Source of the DNA: Photobacterium sp. TLY01
Lineage (GTDB): Bacteria > Pseudomonadota > Gammaproteobacteria > Enterobacterales > Vibrionaceae
NCBI RefSeq assembly: GCF_021432065.1
Contig: NZ_CP090364.1
Span: 2,556,601-2,620,600 of the forward strand
Direction: 5' to 3'
DNA: 64,000 nt
Shown here: piece after piece, positions 1 to 10,099 of the stretch
Position numbering within the stretch: the first letter of the stretch is position 1
How the letters are laid out: every line of letters begins with the position of its first letter
Notes under the pieces: model-generated
Told to the model about the DNA's origin: nothing
Seen by the model: the letters and a program-made list of their open reading frames with translations, nothing else
Database searches by the model: none
Made by a program: the position numbers and the translations under genes

Positions 1-417
1 CACTGCGCCGGTTACTTTCTCGCCCAGGTAGTCTTCAGCGGTTTTCTTCATTTTCTTCAGCACTTCTGCTGAAACCTGAGGCGCGGCCATTTTCTGACCT
101 TTCGCTTCCACCCAAGCATCACCGTTGTCAGCTTTCACAATTTTGAAAGGCATGATTTCGATATCGCGCTGTACTTCTTCGTCTTCGAAGCGGCGACCGA
201 TCAGACGCTTGATGGCATACAGGGTATTTTCTGGGTTTGTCACCGCCTGACGTTTCGCAGGCTGACCGACCAGTGTTTCGCCATCTTGTGTATAGGCGAT
301 GATAGACGGCGTCGTGCGATCACCCTCTGCGTTCTCAATAACGCGTGGCTTATCACCATCCAGTACAGCTACACATGAGTTGGTTGTACCCAAGTCAATA
401 CCAATGATTTTACCCAT
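1..417 (-). CDS. dnaK: Chaperone DnaK (Hsp70), N-terminal part only
   Basis: The reverse strand encodes the first 139 codons of Hsp70; the rest lies off the left edge. It opens with [18 protein letters not shown], the phosphate-1 loop of the actin-like ATPase domain, and continues through the conserved segment around [15 protein letters not shown]. DnaK is the cytosolic ATP-driven chaperone that works with DnaJ and the exchange factor GrpE. ATG at 417 is preceded by a GGAG ribosome site. A sigma-32 type promoter lies about 110 bp upstream (528-555). grpE lies upstream in the same orientation, separated by a terminator, so each gene appears to have its own heat-shock promoter. Confidence 0.97.
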   Translation of the reverse strand, partial: MGKIIGIDLGTTNSCVAVLDGDKPRVIENAEGDRTTPSIIAYTQDGETLVGQPAKRQAVTNPENTLYAIKRLIGRRFEDEEVQRDIEIMPFKIVKADNGDAWVEAKGQKMAAPQVSAEVLKKMKKTAEDYLGEKVTGAV

Positions 418-527
418 CTGGCTTTCTCCGAAATTCGTTGGTTTACTGGCTTCGTTCTGCGCATTGCAGAATCGAGCATCGGGGCCAAGGCCCTCAATTA
501 ATTCAATGACACTATCGTATGACTACT

Positions 528-555
528 AAATAAGGCCATCAGAGACCTTTTCAAG
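528..555 (-). promoter_or_regulatory. Sigma-32 (heat-shock) promoter of dnaK
   Basis: Read on the minus strand: CTTGAA (-35, 555-550), a 14-bp spacer, then CCTTATTT (-10, 535-528). The RpoH consensus is CTTGAA-N13..15-CCCCATnT. The -35 is perfect and the -10 matches at most positions. It sits between grpE and dnaK and points toward dnaK. Confidence 0.75.
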
Positions 556-580
556 GGGCAGGTCGAAAAAAATGTAAAAA

Positions 581-604
581 ATAAAACCCACCAGAGTGGG
601 CTTT
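581..604 (-). terminator. Rho-independent terminator after grpE
   Basis: Minus-strand hairpin with a 5-bp stem (CCCAC/GTGGG, arms 587-591 and 596-600) followed by TTTTATTTTTT. It lies about 30 bp past the grpE stop. Confidence 0.6.
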
Positions 605-631
605 CATTTCTCTGTCTGCCCGCCAGGCTGA

Positions 632-1255
632 TCAGGCCTGAGTATCCACATTGCTGCCCGGTGCAGCCTTCGCGACCATCACCATCGCCGGACGCACCAC
701 TCGGCCGTTCAGCGCATAACCTTTTTGCAGCACCATCATCACAGTGTTCGGTGCATGCTCTGCGCTTTCCTGCATCGACATCGCCTGGTGGAATTCAGGG
801 TTGAAGGCTTCGCCCATCGGGTTAATCGCTTTCAGGCCGAATTTCTCTACCGTGTCGGTCATGGTTTTTAAGGTCAGCTCAACGCCTTCCAGCATTGGCT
901 TGAGCGCTTCGTCGGTTTTATCCGCCAGTTCCAGCGCACGCTCCATGTTGTCGATCACAGGTAGCAATTCACCGGCAAACTTTTCCAGTGCAAATTTACG
1001 GGCCTTGTCGATTTCCTGCTCGGTACGACGGCGCATATTTTCCATATCAGCGCGGGCGCGCAGCACAGAGTCCTGCTGCTCTTTCACTGTGGCTTCACTG
1101 GCTGCCAGCGCGGCTTCCAGTTCTTCAATACGCGACAGTGCCAATTCGTCCAGCGTCAGTTCTTCTGCGCTGTCTGCGGCCGCTTCAGCCTCTGCTGCTT
1201 CTGTCTGCGCCTGCTGCAGTTCTTCTTCGTTCAACACTTCGTCTTTCTTGCTCAT
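632..1255 (-). CDS. grpE: Nucleotide exchange factor GrpE
   Basis: A 207-aa protein of normal GrpE length. The N-terminus is acidic and Ala/Glu-rich, followed by a long coiled-coil helix, then the family signature region [21 protein letters not shown] and a C-terminal beta domain ending in a [13 protein letters not shown] strand. GrpE dimers release ADP from DnaK in the cytosol. It is transcribed toward dnaK, with a terminator between them. A good sigma-32 promoter lies upstream at 1354-1382. The start at 1255 fits the typical MSKKDE-like N-terminus. Confidence 0.97.
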   Translation of the reverse strand: MSKKDEVLNEEELQQAQTEAAEAEAAADSAEELTLDELALSRIEELEAALAASEATVKEQQDSVLRARADMENMRRRTEQEIDKARKFALEKFAGELLPVIDNMERALELADKTDEALKPMLEGVELTLKTMTDTVEKFGLKAINPMGEAFNPEFHQAMSMQESAEHAPNTVMMVLQKGYALNGRVVRPAMVMVAKAAPGSNVDTQA

Positions 1256-1353
1256 GCTTTCGCTACTCCGCTAAGCTCAAAAAGGGTGATATTCATGGCC
1301 GGTGGGTTACGCAAAGCGCAGCTTGCCGGCCACTATTAAAACGTGATGGGCAT

Positions 1354-1382
1354 ATTATGGGGATGAAGTTCAACGATTCAAC
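1354..1382 (-). promoter_or_regulatory. Sigma-32 (heat-shock) promoter of grpE
   Basis: On the minus strand: GTTGAA (1382-1377), 14-bp spacer, CCCCATAAT (1362-1354). This matches the RpoH consensus at nearly every position, with the same 14-bp spacing as the dnaK promoter. The predicted leader to the grpE ATG is about 90 nt. Confidence 0.8.
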
Positions 1383-1461
1383 CCGATATCGACGACAAAG
1401 GGCGACATTTCCTTAGCGCTAAGGCTATACTGGCCCCATTCTTACCCGTTGGATCAAGGAC

Positions 1462-2340
1462 ATGACGCGCCCGTTTGAAATCATCGCCCTGGTTGGCAAA
1501 CCGAGAAATCCTGACGCGCTGCACACGCACACCAGCCTGTACAACTGGCTGACCGCCAAAGGCTACCAAGTTCTGGTGGATCACCGTCTTGCCCATGATC
1601 TGGATGTGCCCGCCGAAGCGCTGTGCGATTTGCTCACCATCGGCGACCGCGCCAGCCTGGCCATTGTCGTCGGGGGTGACGGTAACATGTTAGGCGCCGC
1701 ACGGGTACTCTCGCGCTTTGATATCTCAGTGATCGGCGTGAACCGGGGCAATCTGGGCTTCCTGACCGATCTAGATCCGGACAACTTCGAGCAGGAACTG
1801 GAAAAGGTGTTGGACGGCGAATTCGTCACCGAACAGCGTTTCCTGCTGGAAGCCGAGGTTCACCGCCATGGCCAGATAAAAAGCCGCAATACAGCGCTTA
1901 ATGAAGCTGTGCTGCACCCGGACAAAATCGCCCATATGATCGAGTTCGAGGTCTATATCGATGAAAGCTTTGCCTTTTCGCAGCGCTCCGACGGCCTGAT
2001 CATCGCCACGCCAACCGGTTCGACTGCCTATTCGCTGTCCGGTGGCGGTCCGATTTTATCGCCGAGCCTCAATGCCATCACCCTGGTGCCTATGTTTCCC
2101 CATACGCTGTCATGCCGCCCGCTGGTGGTAGACGGCAACCGCAGGATCAAGCTGATTGTGCCTGACGACGGACGGACACTGGAAGTGAGTTGCGACGGAC
2201 AGGTGTCGCTGCCCGTCAGCCCGGGCGATGAAATTCACATCTACCAGAGCCCAGATCACCTGCAGCTGATCCACCCGAAAAGCTACAGCTACTACAACAT
2301 ACTGCGCGGTAAATTAGGCTGGTCGAGTAAGTTATTCTGA
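1462..2340 (+). CDS. nadK: NAD kinase
   Basis: A 292-aa protein that phosphorylates NAD+ to NADP+ in the cytosol using ATP. It has the diagnostic GGDGN motif at residues 71-75, the NxGxLGFLTD segment, and the [15 protein letters not shown] block that forms the NAD-binding and catalytic region. Length is typical of the enterobacterial and Vibrio enzymes. It is divergent from grpE and followed by its own terminator, then by recN on the same strand, the usual gamma-proteobacterial order. The ATG at 1462 has AAGGA just upstream. Confidence 0.97.
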   Translation: MTRPFEIIALVGKPRNPDALHTHTSLYNWLTAKGYQVLVDHRLAHDLDVPAEALCDLLTIGDRASLAIVVGGDGNMLGAARVLSRFDISVIGVNRGNLGFLTDLDPDNFEQELEKVLDGEFVTEQRFLLEAEVHRHGQIKSRNTALNEAVLHPDKIAHMIEFEVYIDESFAFSQRSDGLIIATPTGSTAYSLSGGGPILSPSLNAITLVPMFPHTLSCRPLVVDGNRRIKLIVPDDGRTLEVSCDGQVSLPVSPGDEIHIYQSPDHLQLIHPKSYSYYNILRGKLGWSSKLF

Positions 2341-2360
2341 AGCCAACCCCAGGTCAGTAC

Positions 2361-2386
2361 AAAGCCAGCCATGTGCTGGCTTTTTT
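2361..2386 (+). terminator. Terminator after nadK
   Basis: Hairpin AAAGCCAGC / GCTGGCTTT around the loop CATGT, followed by six T. It separates nadK from the SOS-controlled recN. Confidence 0.85.
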
Positions 2387-2449
2387 AATGTCACCAGAAA
2401 CTTAACCTTAATCACAATTTTCACGATAAATCCGTTCGCCGCTACTTTA

Positions 2450-2465
2450 CTGTATGTAGATACAG
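2450..2465 (+). promoter_or_regulatory. LexA box 1 of recN
   Basis: CTGT-N8-ACAG palindrome (CTGTATGTAGATACAG), an exact match to the SOS consensus CTGT(N8)ACAG, 49-64 bp before the recN ATG. Confidence 0.9.
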
Positions 2466-2471
2466 TATATA

Positions 2472-2487
2472 CTGTGCAAATAAACAG
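2472..2487 (+). promoter_or_regulatory. LexA box 2 of recN
   Basis: A second exact CTGT-N8-ACAG (CTGTGCAAATAAACAG), 22 bp downstream of box 1. Two adjacent boxes imply tight SOS repression, as known for recN in E. coli. Confidence 0.85.
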
Positions 2488-2513
2488 GTGTTGATTTAGA
2501 CAGGTGAACACAG

Positions 2514-4181
2514 ATGCTGGCACACATGACGATCTCTAATTTTGCAATTGTCAAAAATCTCGAGTTTGAAATGAAATCTGGGATGACAACCATCACAGGT
2601 GAAACCGGTGCAGGTAAATCTATAGCTATTGATGCCCTTGGCTTATGCCTTGGCGACCGTGCTGAAGCCAGCATGGTCCGTCCGGGAGAAGACAAAGCAG
2701 AAATTCATGCAACCTTCTCGCTGCGCAACAATCAGGCTGCCCGCCGCTGGCTGGAAGACAACGAACTGATTGAAGGCGACGAATGTATTCTTCGCCGTGT
2801 GGTGACCAAAGAAGGCCGCTCCCGTGGCTTCATCAATGGCAGTCCAGTGCCCGCCTCTCAGCAAAAAGCATTAGGCCAGCTGTTGATCAATATTCACGGC
2901 CAACATGCACACCAGTTGCTGATGCGCCCGGAACACCAGCAGGAAATGCTGGACAACTATGCCGGCCATCATGCCCTGATGGAAAAAGTCAGCAGTGACT
3001 ATCAGGCCTGGCGACATGCCAAAAACGAGCTGAACCGCCTGAGCCAGAGCCGCGCCGATAACGAAGCGCAAAAGCAGCTGATCCAGTATCAGGTCAAAGA
3101 GCTCAACGAGCTGGCGCTGGGCGAAGACGAATTTGCTGAGATCGAAGAAGAGCACAAGCGCCTGTCTAATTCCGGCGATCTGGCGCTCACCAGCCAGCAT
3201 GCCCTTGCCTTATTGTACGAAGGTGACGAAGTGAATGCGCTGCAGCTACTGCAGCAGGCCAGCCAGCAATTGATCGACCTGGGCGAAATGGACAGCAAGC
3301 TCAGCACCCTCGCCCCTATGCTGGAAGAAGCCATGATTCAGGTGCAGGAAGCCAGCCAGGAGCTGCGCGGCTATATGGACGATCTGGATATGGATCCGCA
3401 GCGTCTGATCTATCTCGAAGAGCGTCTGGCGAAAATCATGTCGCTGGCCCGTAAACACTATGTGATGCCTGCAGAGCTTTGGCAGAAGCATCAGGATTTA
3501 CTGCTGGAGCTTGAAAACCTCGACGGTAGCGACGAAAAACTCGATGCTCTGGCCGATGCAGTAGAAGCCAAACGCCTGAGTTTTCTCGACAGCGCAGAAA
3601 AACTGAGCAAAAGCCGCCAGCGTTATGCCAAAGAGCTGAACAAAAAAATCTCGCACAGTATGCATGAGCTGAGCATGGAGAAAGCGATTTTCCAGATTGA
3701 TATTCACAGCGATCCGGAACGCATGCTGACCCCATTGGGTTTTGACACCATTACCTTTATGGTTTCCACCAACCCAGGCCAGCCGCTGCAACCGCTGGGC
3801 AAAGTTGCCTCGGGTGGTGAGCTGTCACGGATTTCTCTGGCCATTCAGGTGATCACCGCGCAGAAAGTGGAAACGCCAAGCCTGATTTTTGATGAAGTGG
3901 ATGTCGGTATCAGTGGCCCGACGGCGGCGATTGTCGGTCGTATGCTGCGCACATTGGGCACATCGACCCAGGTGATCTGTGTGACCCACTTGCCTCAGGT
4001 TGCCGGTTGCGGGCATCAGCAGATGTTCGTGGCCAAGAAAACCACCAAGGGCCAGACCGAAACGAATATGAAAACGCTGGATGAAACCTCACGCATCAGC
4101 GAGCTGGCACGTCTGCTGGGCGGCAGTGAGATCACAGAGCGCACGCTGGCCAATGCCAAGGAGTTGCTGGTCGCAGCATGA
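2514..4181 (+). CDS. recN: DNA repair protein RecN
   Basis: A 555-aa SMC-like ATPase acting in double-strand break repair. Walker A is GETGAGKS at residues 29-36, inside the family-typical [14 protein letters not shown]-terminus. The middle is a long Glu/Gln/Leu-rich coiled coil. The C-terminal half carries the ABC signature [12 protein letters not shown] and the Walker [13 protein letters not shown]. It is full length. Expression should be SOS-inducible because two perfect LexA boxes lie just upstream. It is followed by bamE, as in most gamma-proteobacteria. Confidence 0.98.
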   Translation: MLAHMTISNFAIVKNLEFEMKSGMTTITGETGAGKSIAIDALGLCLGDRAEASMVRPGEDKAEIHATFSLRNNQAARRWLEDNELIEGDECILRRVVTKEGRSRGFINGSPVPASQQKALGQLLINIHGQHAHQLLMRPEHQQEMLDNYAGHHALMEKVSSDYQAWRHAKNELNRLSQSRADNEAQKQLIQYQVKELNELALGEDEFAEIEEEHKRLSNSGDLALTSQHALALLYEGDEVNALQLLQQASQQLIDLGEMDSKLSTLAPMLEEAMIQVQEASQELRGYMDDLDMDPQRLIYLEERLAKIMSLARKHYVMPAELWQKHQDLLLELENLDGSDEKLDALADAVEAKRLSFLDSAEKLSKSRQRYAKELNKKISHSMHELSMEKAIFQIDIHSDPERMLTPLGFDTITFMVSTNPGQPLQPLGKVASGGELSRISLAIQVITAQKVETPSLIFDEVDVGISGPTAAIVGRMLRTLGTSTQVICVTHLPQVAGCGHQQMFVAKKTTKGQTETNMKTLDETSRISELARLLGGSEITERTLANAKELLVAA

Positions 4182-4356
4182 TCCGGCGCAGAAAGTGGCT
4201 CAATTATCGCGCCACAGATGCAACTTTCTGAACATTCAAGCGTCTGAACTCCCGCTTAATCTTTGCATTATGCGGGCGTTCCCCGTCGAGTGCTTTTACT
4301 TCTGCCACTAACTTGCTTATCATCACAAGCAGAACTGATTATTTTGCCGGGATGCT

Positions 4357-4713
4357 ATGAACTGGAAAACTTTTGCCGCGTTAGCGTTGAGCGTCAGCCT
4401 GCTGGGCGGCTGCTCTTTGGTTGAACGCTTGGTCTATCGTATTGATATCAATCAGGGCAACTATCTGGATGAAAAAGATATCAATAACCTCAGATACGGC
4501 ATGAATCAGGAACAGGTACGGTATGTACTTGGCTCGCCGATGCTGGTGGAACCTGAATACCCGAACACCTGGTACTATGTGTTCTACCACAAACCGGGCC
4601 ACGATGAGCCGGAACAAAAAGATCTGATTTTAACCTTTGATCAGAACCGCTTGCTGACCCGCATGACCGGGGATTATCAGCCCGGGCCGAACTTCAACGA
4701 TCCGCTAAATTAA
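4357..4713 (+). CDS. bamE: Outer membrane assembly lipoprotein BamE (SmpA)
   Basis: A 118-aa lipoprotein of the BAM complex, which folds beta-barrel proteins into the outer membrane. A short signal peptide ends in the lipobox LLGGC with the lipidated Cys at residue 19. The mature part has the BamE hallmarks: the YRIDINQGNYL segment, LRYGMNQEQVRYVLGSP and WYYVFYHK. No aspartate follows Cys+1 (it is Ser), so outer membrane sorting is expected. It sits between recN and the convergent ratA-rnfH pair, as in Vibrio and E. coli. Confidence 0.97.
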   Translation: MNWKTFAALALSVSLLGGCSLVERLVYRIDINQGNYLDEKDINNLRYGMNQEQVRYVLGSPMLVEPEYPNTWYYVFYHKPGHDEPEQKDLILTFDQNRLLTRMTGDYQPGPNFNDPLN

Positions 4714-4741
4714 GCGGCTCACGACTTCAGCGCCAGAACAC

Positions 4742-4771
4742 AAAAAAGCTCGCCGAGGCGAGCTTTTCTTT
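4742..4771. terminator. Bidirectional terminator between bamE and rnfH
   Basis: Perfect 8-bp stem AAGCTCGC/GCGAGCTT (4746-4753 and 4758-4765) flanked by A6 on the left and a T-rich run on the right. It can serve both convergent genes. Confidence 0.85.
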
Positions 4772-4832
4772 TTCATTTTAACTTCTGTTCTTAGCAGCCA
4801 GTCCATTCACCACGCGGGCAATCACCTCTGCG

Positions 4833-5216
4833 CTAGCGCTCGGTATCATTGCCTTTCGCATCTAACGTGTCTGACGCTGCTGCAGCGTCGCCTTTGGCCT
4901 TCTTGGCCGCCAGGGCTTCCTGCTTGGCCTGCTCGGCGCGCTTGCGGCGGATCTCTTTCGGGTCGGCCAGCAAAGGGCGATAAATTTCGATGCGATCCCC
5001 TTCATGGACTGTGGCATCCAGCTTCACAGTCCGGCTGAACACCCCGACCTTGTTCTTTTTCAGGTCAATCTCCGGATACATCTCCAGCACCCCGGAGCGT
5101 TCAATGATCTCCTGTACAGGTGTATCCGGGGTAATCGCCAGCTTGATTACCCGCTGGGTATTGGGCAGTGCGTACACCACCTCGACATGAATCAGATGAT
5201 TTTGCTCAGAGCTCAT
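4833..5216 (-). CDS. rnfH: RnfH/RatB family protein (UPF0125)
   Basis: A 127-aa protein with a ubiquitin-like beta-grasp fold of the RnfH family. It begins with strands like HVEVVYALPNTQRVIKL and has the conserved IYRPLLADPKEIRRKRAEQAK stretch (here residues about 80-100). The tail is Lys/Ala-rich and low complexity. The function is not established; it is almost always the partner of ratA. The start overlaps the end of ratA by 11 bp, indicating translational coupling. Confidence 0.93.
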   Translation of the reverse strand: MSSEQNHLIHVEVVYALPNTQRVIKLAITPDTPVQEIIERSGVLEMYPEIDLKKNKVGVFSRTVKLDATVHEGDRIEIYRPLLADPKEIRRKRAEQAKQEALAAKKAKGDAAAASDTLDAKGNDTER

Positions 5217-5640
5217 AAACTTCCCTGGCCCGTTGGGTAAATGCGTTCACCATGTTGTTGGTCAGCTCATGAAACACCTTGCCAAACACAGCTTCCACCA
5301 GCGCATTGGTAAATTCGAAATCCAGCTTCAGTTCCACTTTGCAGGCATCGGCATCCAGCTCGGTAAAGTGCCAGCCACCGACCAGTTTACGGAACGGCCC
5401 TTCCACCAGCTGCATGTTGATCTTATGAATGCCCTCTAACTGATTACGAGTCACAAAGGTTTTTTTGATCCCAGCCTTGGAAACGTCTACTGCCGCCATC
5501 ATATGTTCAGTAGAGCTTTCCAGAATTTTGGTGCCAGAGCATCCCGGCAAAAACGCCGGATAAGACTCAACATCGTTCACCAGGTCAAACATTTGCTTGG
5601 CACTGAACGGGACCAGTGCAGAGCGACTGATTTGAGGCAT
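5206..5640 (-). CDS. ratA: Ribosome-associated toxin RatA / coenzyme Q-binding START protein
   Basis: A 144-aa START/polyketide-cyclase-like protein. The N-terminus MPQISRSALVPFSAKQMFDLV and the YPAFLPGC motif are typical of RatA/YfjG, related to Coq10. In E. coli RatA was reported to bind 50S subunits, and the family may also act in ubiquinone handling, so the physiological role remains debated. A good AAGGAG site precedes the ATG at 5640. It is transcribed with rnfH and divergent from smpB. Confidence 0.93.
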   Translation of the reverse strand: MPQISRSALVPFSAKQMFDLVNDVESYPAFLPGCSGTKILESSTEHMMAAVDVSKAGIKKTFVTRNQLEGIHKINMQLVEGPFRKLVGGWHFTELDADACKVELKLDFEFTNALVEAVFGKVFHELTNNMVNAFTQRAREVYEL

Positions 5641-5782
5641 AGTTTCTCCTTAACCCAATATCGCTGGTAATGATACCATTAGTCGGCGATCTGCCAAAGA
5701 TTCAGTGAGTGTGTGTCTCCATGGCCTATTGCCTCTGGGAAAAACGTTCCCCTAACAACTTGAATCCGTATAATAAGAAGCT

Positions 5783-6265
5783 ATGGCAAAGAAAAAACCA
5801 AACAAGCCGGGCAGCAACACCATTGCGCTGAATAAGTCTGCCCGCCATGAATTTTCGATTCATGATGAATATGAAGCCGGCATTTCGCTCCAGGGTTGGG
5901 AAGTGAAGTCCCTGCGTGCGGGTAAAGCCAACATTTCCGAAAGCTATGTGTTTATCCGGAACGGTGAGGCATTTCTCTCGGGTGCCACCTTCACACCGCT
6001 CAATGCCGCCTCGACCCACGTGGTGGCTGAGCCGACTCGTGTACGTAAACTGCTGCTCAACCGCCGCGAACTGGACCGCTTAACCGGGGCGGTAAACCGC
6101 GACGGCGAAACCATTGTGGCACTTTCCATGTACTGGAAGGGTTCATGGGTTAAACTGAAGTTAGGGACCGCGAAAGGTAAAAAGCTTCACGATAAACGTT
6201 CAGACGCGAAAGACCGCGACTGGCAGCGTGATAAAGCGCGAATCATGAAGCACAGTTCGCGGTAG
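5783..6265 (+). CDS. smpB: SsrA-binding protein SmpB
   Basis: A 160-aa OB-fold protein that delivers tmRNA to stalled ribosomes. The core includes [20 protein letters not shown], the [13 protein letters not shown] segment and a basic C-terminal tail ([23 protein letters not shown]) that enters the mRNA channel. Its partner RNA gene ssrA starts about 45 bp downstream, with a separate promoter just after the smpB stop. Confidence 0.98.
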   Translation: MAKKKPNKPGSNTIALNKSARHEFSIHDEYEAGISLQGWEVKSLRAGKANISESYVFIRNGEAFLSGATFTPLNAASTHVVAEPTRVRKLLLNRRELDRLTGAVNRDGETIVALSMYWKGSWVKLKLGTAKGKKLHDKRSDAKDRDWQRDKARIMKHSSR

Positions 6266-6268
6266 TCA

Positions 6269-6296
6269 TTGACCTGACAGAATTTTCTGCTAGTAT
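6269..6296 (+). promoter_or_regulatory. Sigma-70 promoter of ssrA
   Basis: TTGACC (6269-6274), 16-bp spacer, TAGTAT (6291-6296), ending 13 bp before the tmRNA 5' end. Confidence 0.65.
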
Positions 6297-6309
6297 TGAA
6301 CACCTCACT

Positions 6310-6677
6310 GGGGCTGATTCAGGATTCGACAGGATCAAGAAGGCCCGTGGAGCATGCAGAGGTGCGGTTTGCCTCTTTAAAAAGCCGCAAAAAAATAGTC
6401 GCAAACGACGAAAACTACGCACTAGCAGCTTAATAACCTGCTTAGAGCCTGCCCTCCCTAGCCTTAGCTCGTAGGACGGGGATTCAGGGCAGTCAAACCC
6501 AAACGAGATCGCGTGGAAGCTTTGACCTGGGAGCGGAAGCGTTAAATTTAATTCAGGTGTGTCTCAGCATGGCGTGTTTGTTCGCAGTGCTTTGACGAGA
6601 TTAAAGACAAACTAAGCATGTAGCGCCATTGGTTAGACTGATTTTGGACGCGGGTTCAACTCCCGCCAGCTCCACCA
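6310..6677 (+). ncRNA. ssrA: tmRNA (SsrA)
   Basis: The 5' end GGGGCTG pairs with the 3' CAGCTCC-ACCA to form the tRNA-like acceptor stem, and GGTTCAACTCCCGCC gives the T-arm. The tag reading frame begins with the resume codon GCA at 6401 and reads ANDENYALAA, then TAA at 6431-6433, the tag known from Vibrio. It rescues stalled ribosomes with SmpB. The gene's 3' end is a classic integration hotspot: V. cholerae carries its pathogenicity island here. In this window a restriction-modification island follows. Confidence 0.97.
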
Positions 6678-6690
6678 AATCGTATACGAA

Positions 6691-6745
6691 GACATCTTCG
6701 GATGTCACAAAGCCCGCTAAGGTCCTGACCTGGCGGGCTTTTTGT
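6691..6745 (+). terminator. tmRNA 3' processing hairpin and terminator
   Basis: First a 6-bp stem with a TTCG tetraloop (GACATC TTCG GATGTC, 6691-6706). Then a strong terminator with arms AAAGCCCGC (6709-6717) and GCGGGCTTT (6733-6741), an inner AGGTC/GACCT stem, and a T-run. Confidence 0.9.
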
Positions 6746-6918
6746 TTGTGTCATCAAAACCTCTCTTTTGAGTTATCCCAATATTGGATAAAGATGTAAT
6801 GAGCCAGTTTGGATAGCCATACCGTTATCCACATCACTGATAAGTCAGTATCTTTTCTGATTCTATGCATCCTTTGATATAGTCATAAAAATGCATTTGT
6901 ACTGAGCTGGCTAATCGC

Positions 6919-9369
6919 ATGGAATCGACAATAAATAAATCAAAGCTGTCTGAAACAGACATCATCACGAAATTTATTCTACCAGCCATCAAAGATGCTG
7001 ACTGGGATGACATGTCCCAGATCCGTCAGGAAGTAAAACTCCGAGACGGTAAAGTGATAGTGCGTGGCCAAGCGGCAGCAAGAAAAAAAGTTAAGTCAGC
7101 AGATATCGTTCTGTACCACAAGCCAAGCATGCCCTTAGCCGTTGTCGAAGCCAAAGCCAACAAACATGAAATTGGAAAAGGTATGCAGCAGGCGCTGGAC
7201 TACGCCACCTTGCTCGACGTTCCGTTCGCTTTTGCTTCAAATGGTGACGGTTTCATTTTTCATGACAAAACCAACACAGCTCAGCTAGAAACTGAAATTC
7301 GTCTGGAAGATTTCCCAACGCCTAAACAACTTTGGGATAAATATTGCGTTTGGAAAGGTTATAAAACTGAACACCTATCCGTTATTACTCAGGATTATCA
7401 CGATGATGGTAGTGGCAAATCTCCGCGCTATTATCAACTGCAAGCCATAAACAAAACGGTCGAAGCCGTGGCAGCAGGCCAAGACCGAGTGCTACTGGTT
7501 ATGGCAACAGGCACAGGGAAAACCTACACCGCTTTTCAAATTATTTGGCGTTTGTGGAAGTCACGAGCCAAAAAACGCATCCTGTTTTTGGCAGATAGAA
7601 ACATCCTGGTCGATCAAACCAAAACCAACGACTTCCAGCCTTTTGGCACCGCAATGACAAAAGTCACAGGACGAACAGTCGATCCTGCATACGAAATCCA
7701 TCTCGCGCTTTATCAGGCGCTCACTGGGCCAGAAGAACATCAGAAAGCCTATAAACAAGTCGATCCTGACTTCTTTGACCTGATTGTTGTCGACGAGTGT
7801 CACAGAGGGAGCGCCTCCGAAGACAGTGCATGGCGAGAGATTCTTGAATACTTTGGTTCTGCTACTCAAATCGGTTTAACTGCCACGCCAAAGGAAACCG
7901 ATATCGTTTCAAATACTGAGTACTTTGGCGATGCCATTTATACTTATTCCCTCAAACAAGGCATCGAAGATGGCTTCCTTGCACCTTACAAAGTAGTGCG
8001 TGTTGATATTGATGTGGATCTTCAAGGTTGGCGACCAACCAAAGGTCAAATCGATAAGCATGGTGAAATCATTGAGGATAGAATCTATAACCAGAAAGAT
8101 TTCGATAGAACCATGGTCATCGATGAACGTACTGAGCTTGTCGCACAAACCATTACCAACTATCTCAAGCACACCGATCCGATGGCGAAAACGATTGTGT
8201 TCTGTAATGACATTGACCATGCAGAACGCATGCGCCGAGCGCTAATCAACTGTAACCCAGAGCAAGTTGCCAAAAACGAAAAATACGTCATGAAGATTAC
8301 GGGCGATGATGAAATCGGTAAAGCACAGCTCGATAACTTCATCAACCCGAAAAGGTCTTATCCTGTCATCGCAACCACTTCGGAGCTGATGACAACGGGC
8401 GTCGATGCAAAAACTTGTAAGCTGGTTGTTCTTGACCAAGGCATACAGTCGATGACCAAGTTCAAGCAAATTATTGGTCGCGGTACTCGAATTGATGATC
8501 GTTACGGAAAGCTATGGTTTACCATCCTCGACTTCAAAAAAGCCACAGAGCTGTTTGCTGATGAACGCTTTGATGGCATTCCTGAACGTGTCAAAGATAC
8601 AACACCAGAAGATTTTGAAACTGATGAAGGGCTCGATGAAATCATTGATGATGTAAACGAGTCTGAACAAGATAATCCATTTGAAGAAGAAGACCTCGAT
8701 CCAACCAGCATTCATGAACCTGAAGCTTCATATGAGTCTGGAAATACCTATTCTGATGGTAGCAACTCGGTCGATGATGCTGATTGGCAAGACGAAAACC
8801 GCGTTCGCAAATTCCATGTCAATGGTGTCACCGTTAAAGCCATTGCCGAGCGTGTTCAGTACTATGACGCAGATGGAAAGCTAGTCACCGAGTCATTTAA
8901 AGACTACACACGCAAGACGATGGCAAAACAGTTCACCTCAATGGATGACTTTGTTAAGCGCTGGCAAGATGCCGACAAGAAGCAAGCAATCATTGATGAG
9001 CTTGCTGAAGCAGGTATCATCTGGGAGGCGTTAGAACTAGAGGTCGGTAAGGACCTCGATCCATTCGATATGATTTGTCATGTCGTCTACGATCAGCCGC
9101 CGCTAACAAGGAAAGAACGCGCTGAAAATGTCAAAAAGCGTAACTACTTTACGAAGTATGGCGAAACCGCTCAGCAGGTGCTCAATAACCTTCTTGATAA
9201 ATATGCTGACGAAGGTGTGCAAGAAATTGAGAACATCCATGTACTGAAAGTAAAACCTTTTGATGAAATGGGTCGCCCTCTCGAAATCATCAAAAAAGGT
9301 TTTGGTGGTAAAGAGCAGTACTTGGAAGCCATCACTGAACTGGAGTTTGCAATTTATCAGTCGGCGTAG
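6919..9369 (+). CDS. hsdR: Type I restriction enzyme R subunit (type IB-like)
   Basis: An 816-aa motor and nuclease subunit. An N-terminal PD-(D/E)xK nuclease is visible as D62 and VVEAK at 75-79. The SF2 helicase part has Walker A ATGTGKT (196-202), DECH (292-295), LTATP, a TTGVDAK segment and the Q-x-x-GRGTR motif VI. Length and layout fit the EcoAI/EcoEI (IB) group. With M and S subunits it cleaves unmodified DNA after translocation. The cognate hsdM lies 1.5 kb downstream and is interrupted by an IS, so restriction is probably off. Three opposite-strand genes separate it from hsdM. Confidence 0.95.
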   Translation: MESTINKSKLSETDIITKFILPAIKDADWDDMSQIRQEVKLRDGKVIVRGQAAARKKVKSADIVLYHKPSMPLAVVEAKANKHEIGKGMQQALDYATLLDVPFAFASNGDGFIFHDKTNTAQLETEIRLEDFPTPKQLWDKYCVWKGYKTEHLSVITQDYHDDGSGKSPRYYQLQAINKTVEAVAAGQDRVLLVMATGTGKTYTAFQIIWRLWKSRAKKRILFLADRNILVDQTKTNDFQPFGTAMTKVTGRTVDPAYEIHLALYQALTGPEEHQKAYKQVDPDFFDLIVVDECHRGSASEDSAWREILEYFGSATQIGLTATPKETDIVSNTEYFGDAIYTYSLKQGIEDGFLAPYKVVRVDIDVDLQGWRPTKGQIDKHGEIIEDRIYNQKDFDRTMVIDERTELVAQTITNYLKHTDPMAKTIVFCNDIDHAERMRRALINCNPEQVAKNEKYVMKITGDDEIGKAQLDNFINPKRSYPVIATTSELMTTGVDAKTCKLVVLDQGIQSMTKFKQIIGRGTRIDDRYGKLWFTILDFKKATELFADERFDGIPERVKDTTPEDFETDEGLDEIIDDVNESEQDNPFEEEDLDPTSIHEPEASYESGNTYSDGSNSVDDADWQDENRVRKFHVNGVTVKAIAERVQYYDADGKLVTESFKDYTRKTMAKQFTSMDDFVKRWQDADKKQAIIDELAEAGIIWEALELEVGKDLDPFDMICHVVYDQPPLTRKERAENVKKRNYFTKYGETAQQVLNNLLDKYADEGVQEIENIHVLKVKPFDEMGRPLEIIKKGFGGKEQYLEAITELEFAIYQSA

Positions 9370-9390
9370 CACTTAACTTAATTTCGTCAC

Positions 9391-9420
9391 ACGGCTACCA
9401 TCAAGTAGCCGTTCAATTTA
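9391..9420. terminator. Hairpin between convergent hsdR and the methyltransferase
   Basis: Perfect 7-bp stem CGGCTAC/GTAGCCG (9392-9398, 9405-9411) followed by TTCAATTTAA. It lies between two convergent stop codons; the T-tract is weak. Confidence 0.5.
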
Positions 9421-10092
9421 ACTTACTTTCTTGCTTTCAGGCAAAATACGCTGACGAAAATGTTCATGTGCTGCTGACGATATATCATTTCCTTTAAACC
9501 GTCTTTTTAAGTTATCAGCAGCCATCAACGTTGAACCCGAGCCAAAAAACGGGTCTACGACTAACTCCCCTTCCTTGCTGCTTTGAGTAACAAGTACTTC
9601 AAGTAAACTTACTGGCTTTTCAGTTGGATAGCCTTTAAATACCCGCTTATGCGTTAATATATCTGGCATTCCCAGATCATTCAGCTTTCTCTTACCTTTT
9701 TCAAAAAATAAGATGTACTCATGGCGTGCGCGGTAATGGTATCCCATACCGATGCAAACCTTATCCCAAATAATAGGCTTCCAAAACTTAAACCCGACTT
9801 TCTCTGCAATAGGTTTAATGGCAAACATAGTTTCTTGGTCGCAAAAAAGGTAAAAGTGGGAATTTTTCTTGAGTACCCGATATATTTCGAGAAGAAGCTC
9901 TTCAAACCTTTGGTTAGGAAATATATCAAACCATTGGTTGCTTGAGGATTTGCTCACTTTTAGTCTGGTCGTCGTACCAATTTTTCGATGCTTTTCTAAA
10001 GACTCATAAGGCGGATCTGTGATGATTAAATCAACGCTCTCAGAATCGAGCGTTGATAACCATTTTACTGCATCGTCTTGATATAAATTCAT
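9418..10092 (-). CDS. Beta-class DNA methyltransferase (N6-adenine or N4-cytosine)
   Basis: A 224-aa protein when started at ATG 10092, which has AGGAA before it and follows the preceding stop by 7 nt; an in-frame ATG at 10128 would overlap that gene. Motif IV DPPY (26-29) precedes motif I-like DPFFGSGST (about 180-188), the beta order. A short central segment probably contains the target recognition residues. It methylates DNA using S-adenosylmethionine; the site is unknown. It is the last gene of a minus-strand group with a zinc-ribbon protein and a 72-aa protein, sitting between hsdR and hsdM. No cognate endonuclease is recognisable beside it, so it may be orphan, anti-restriction or part of an undescribed module. 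Confidence 0.88.
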   Translation of the reverse strand: MNLYQDDAVKWLSTLDSESVDLIITDPPYESLEKHRKIGTTTRLKVSKSSSNQWFDIFPNQRFEELLLEIYRVLKKNSHFYLFCDQETMFAIKPIAEKVGFKFWKPIIWDKVCIGMGYHYRARHEYILFFEKGKRKLNDLGMPDILTHKRVFKGYPTEKPVSLLEVLVTQSSKEGELVVDPFFGSGSTLMAADNLKRRFKGNDISSAAHEHFRQRILPESKKVS

Positions 10093-10099
10093 CAGATTC

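Noticed and set aside
988-1416. Plus-strand frames across grpE
   Set aside because: Shadows of the grpE coding strand; grpE itself has the family motifs and promoter.
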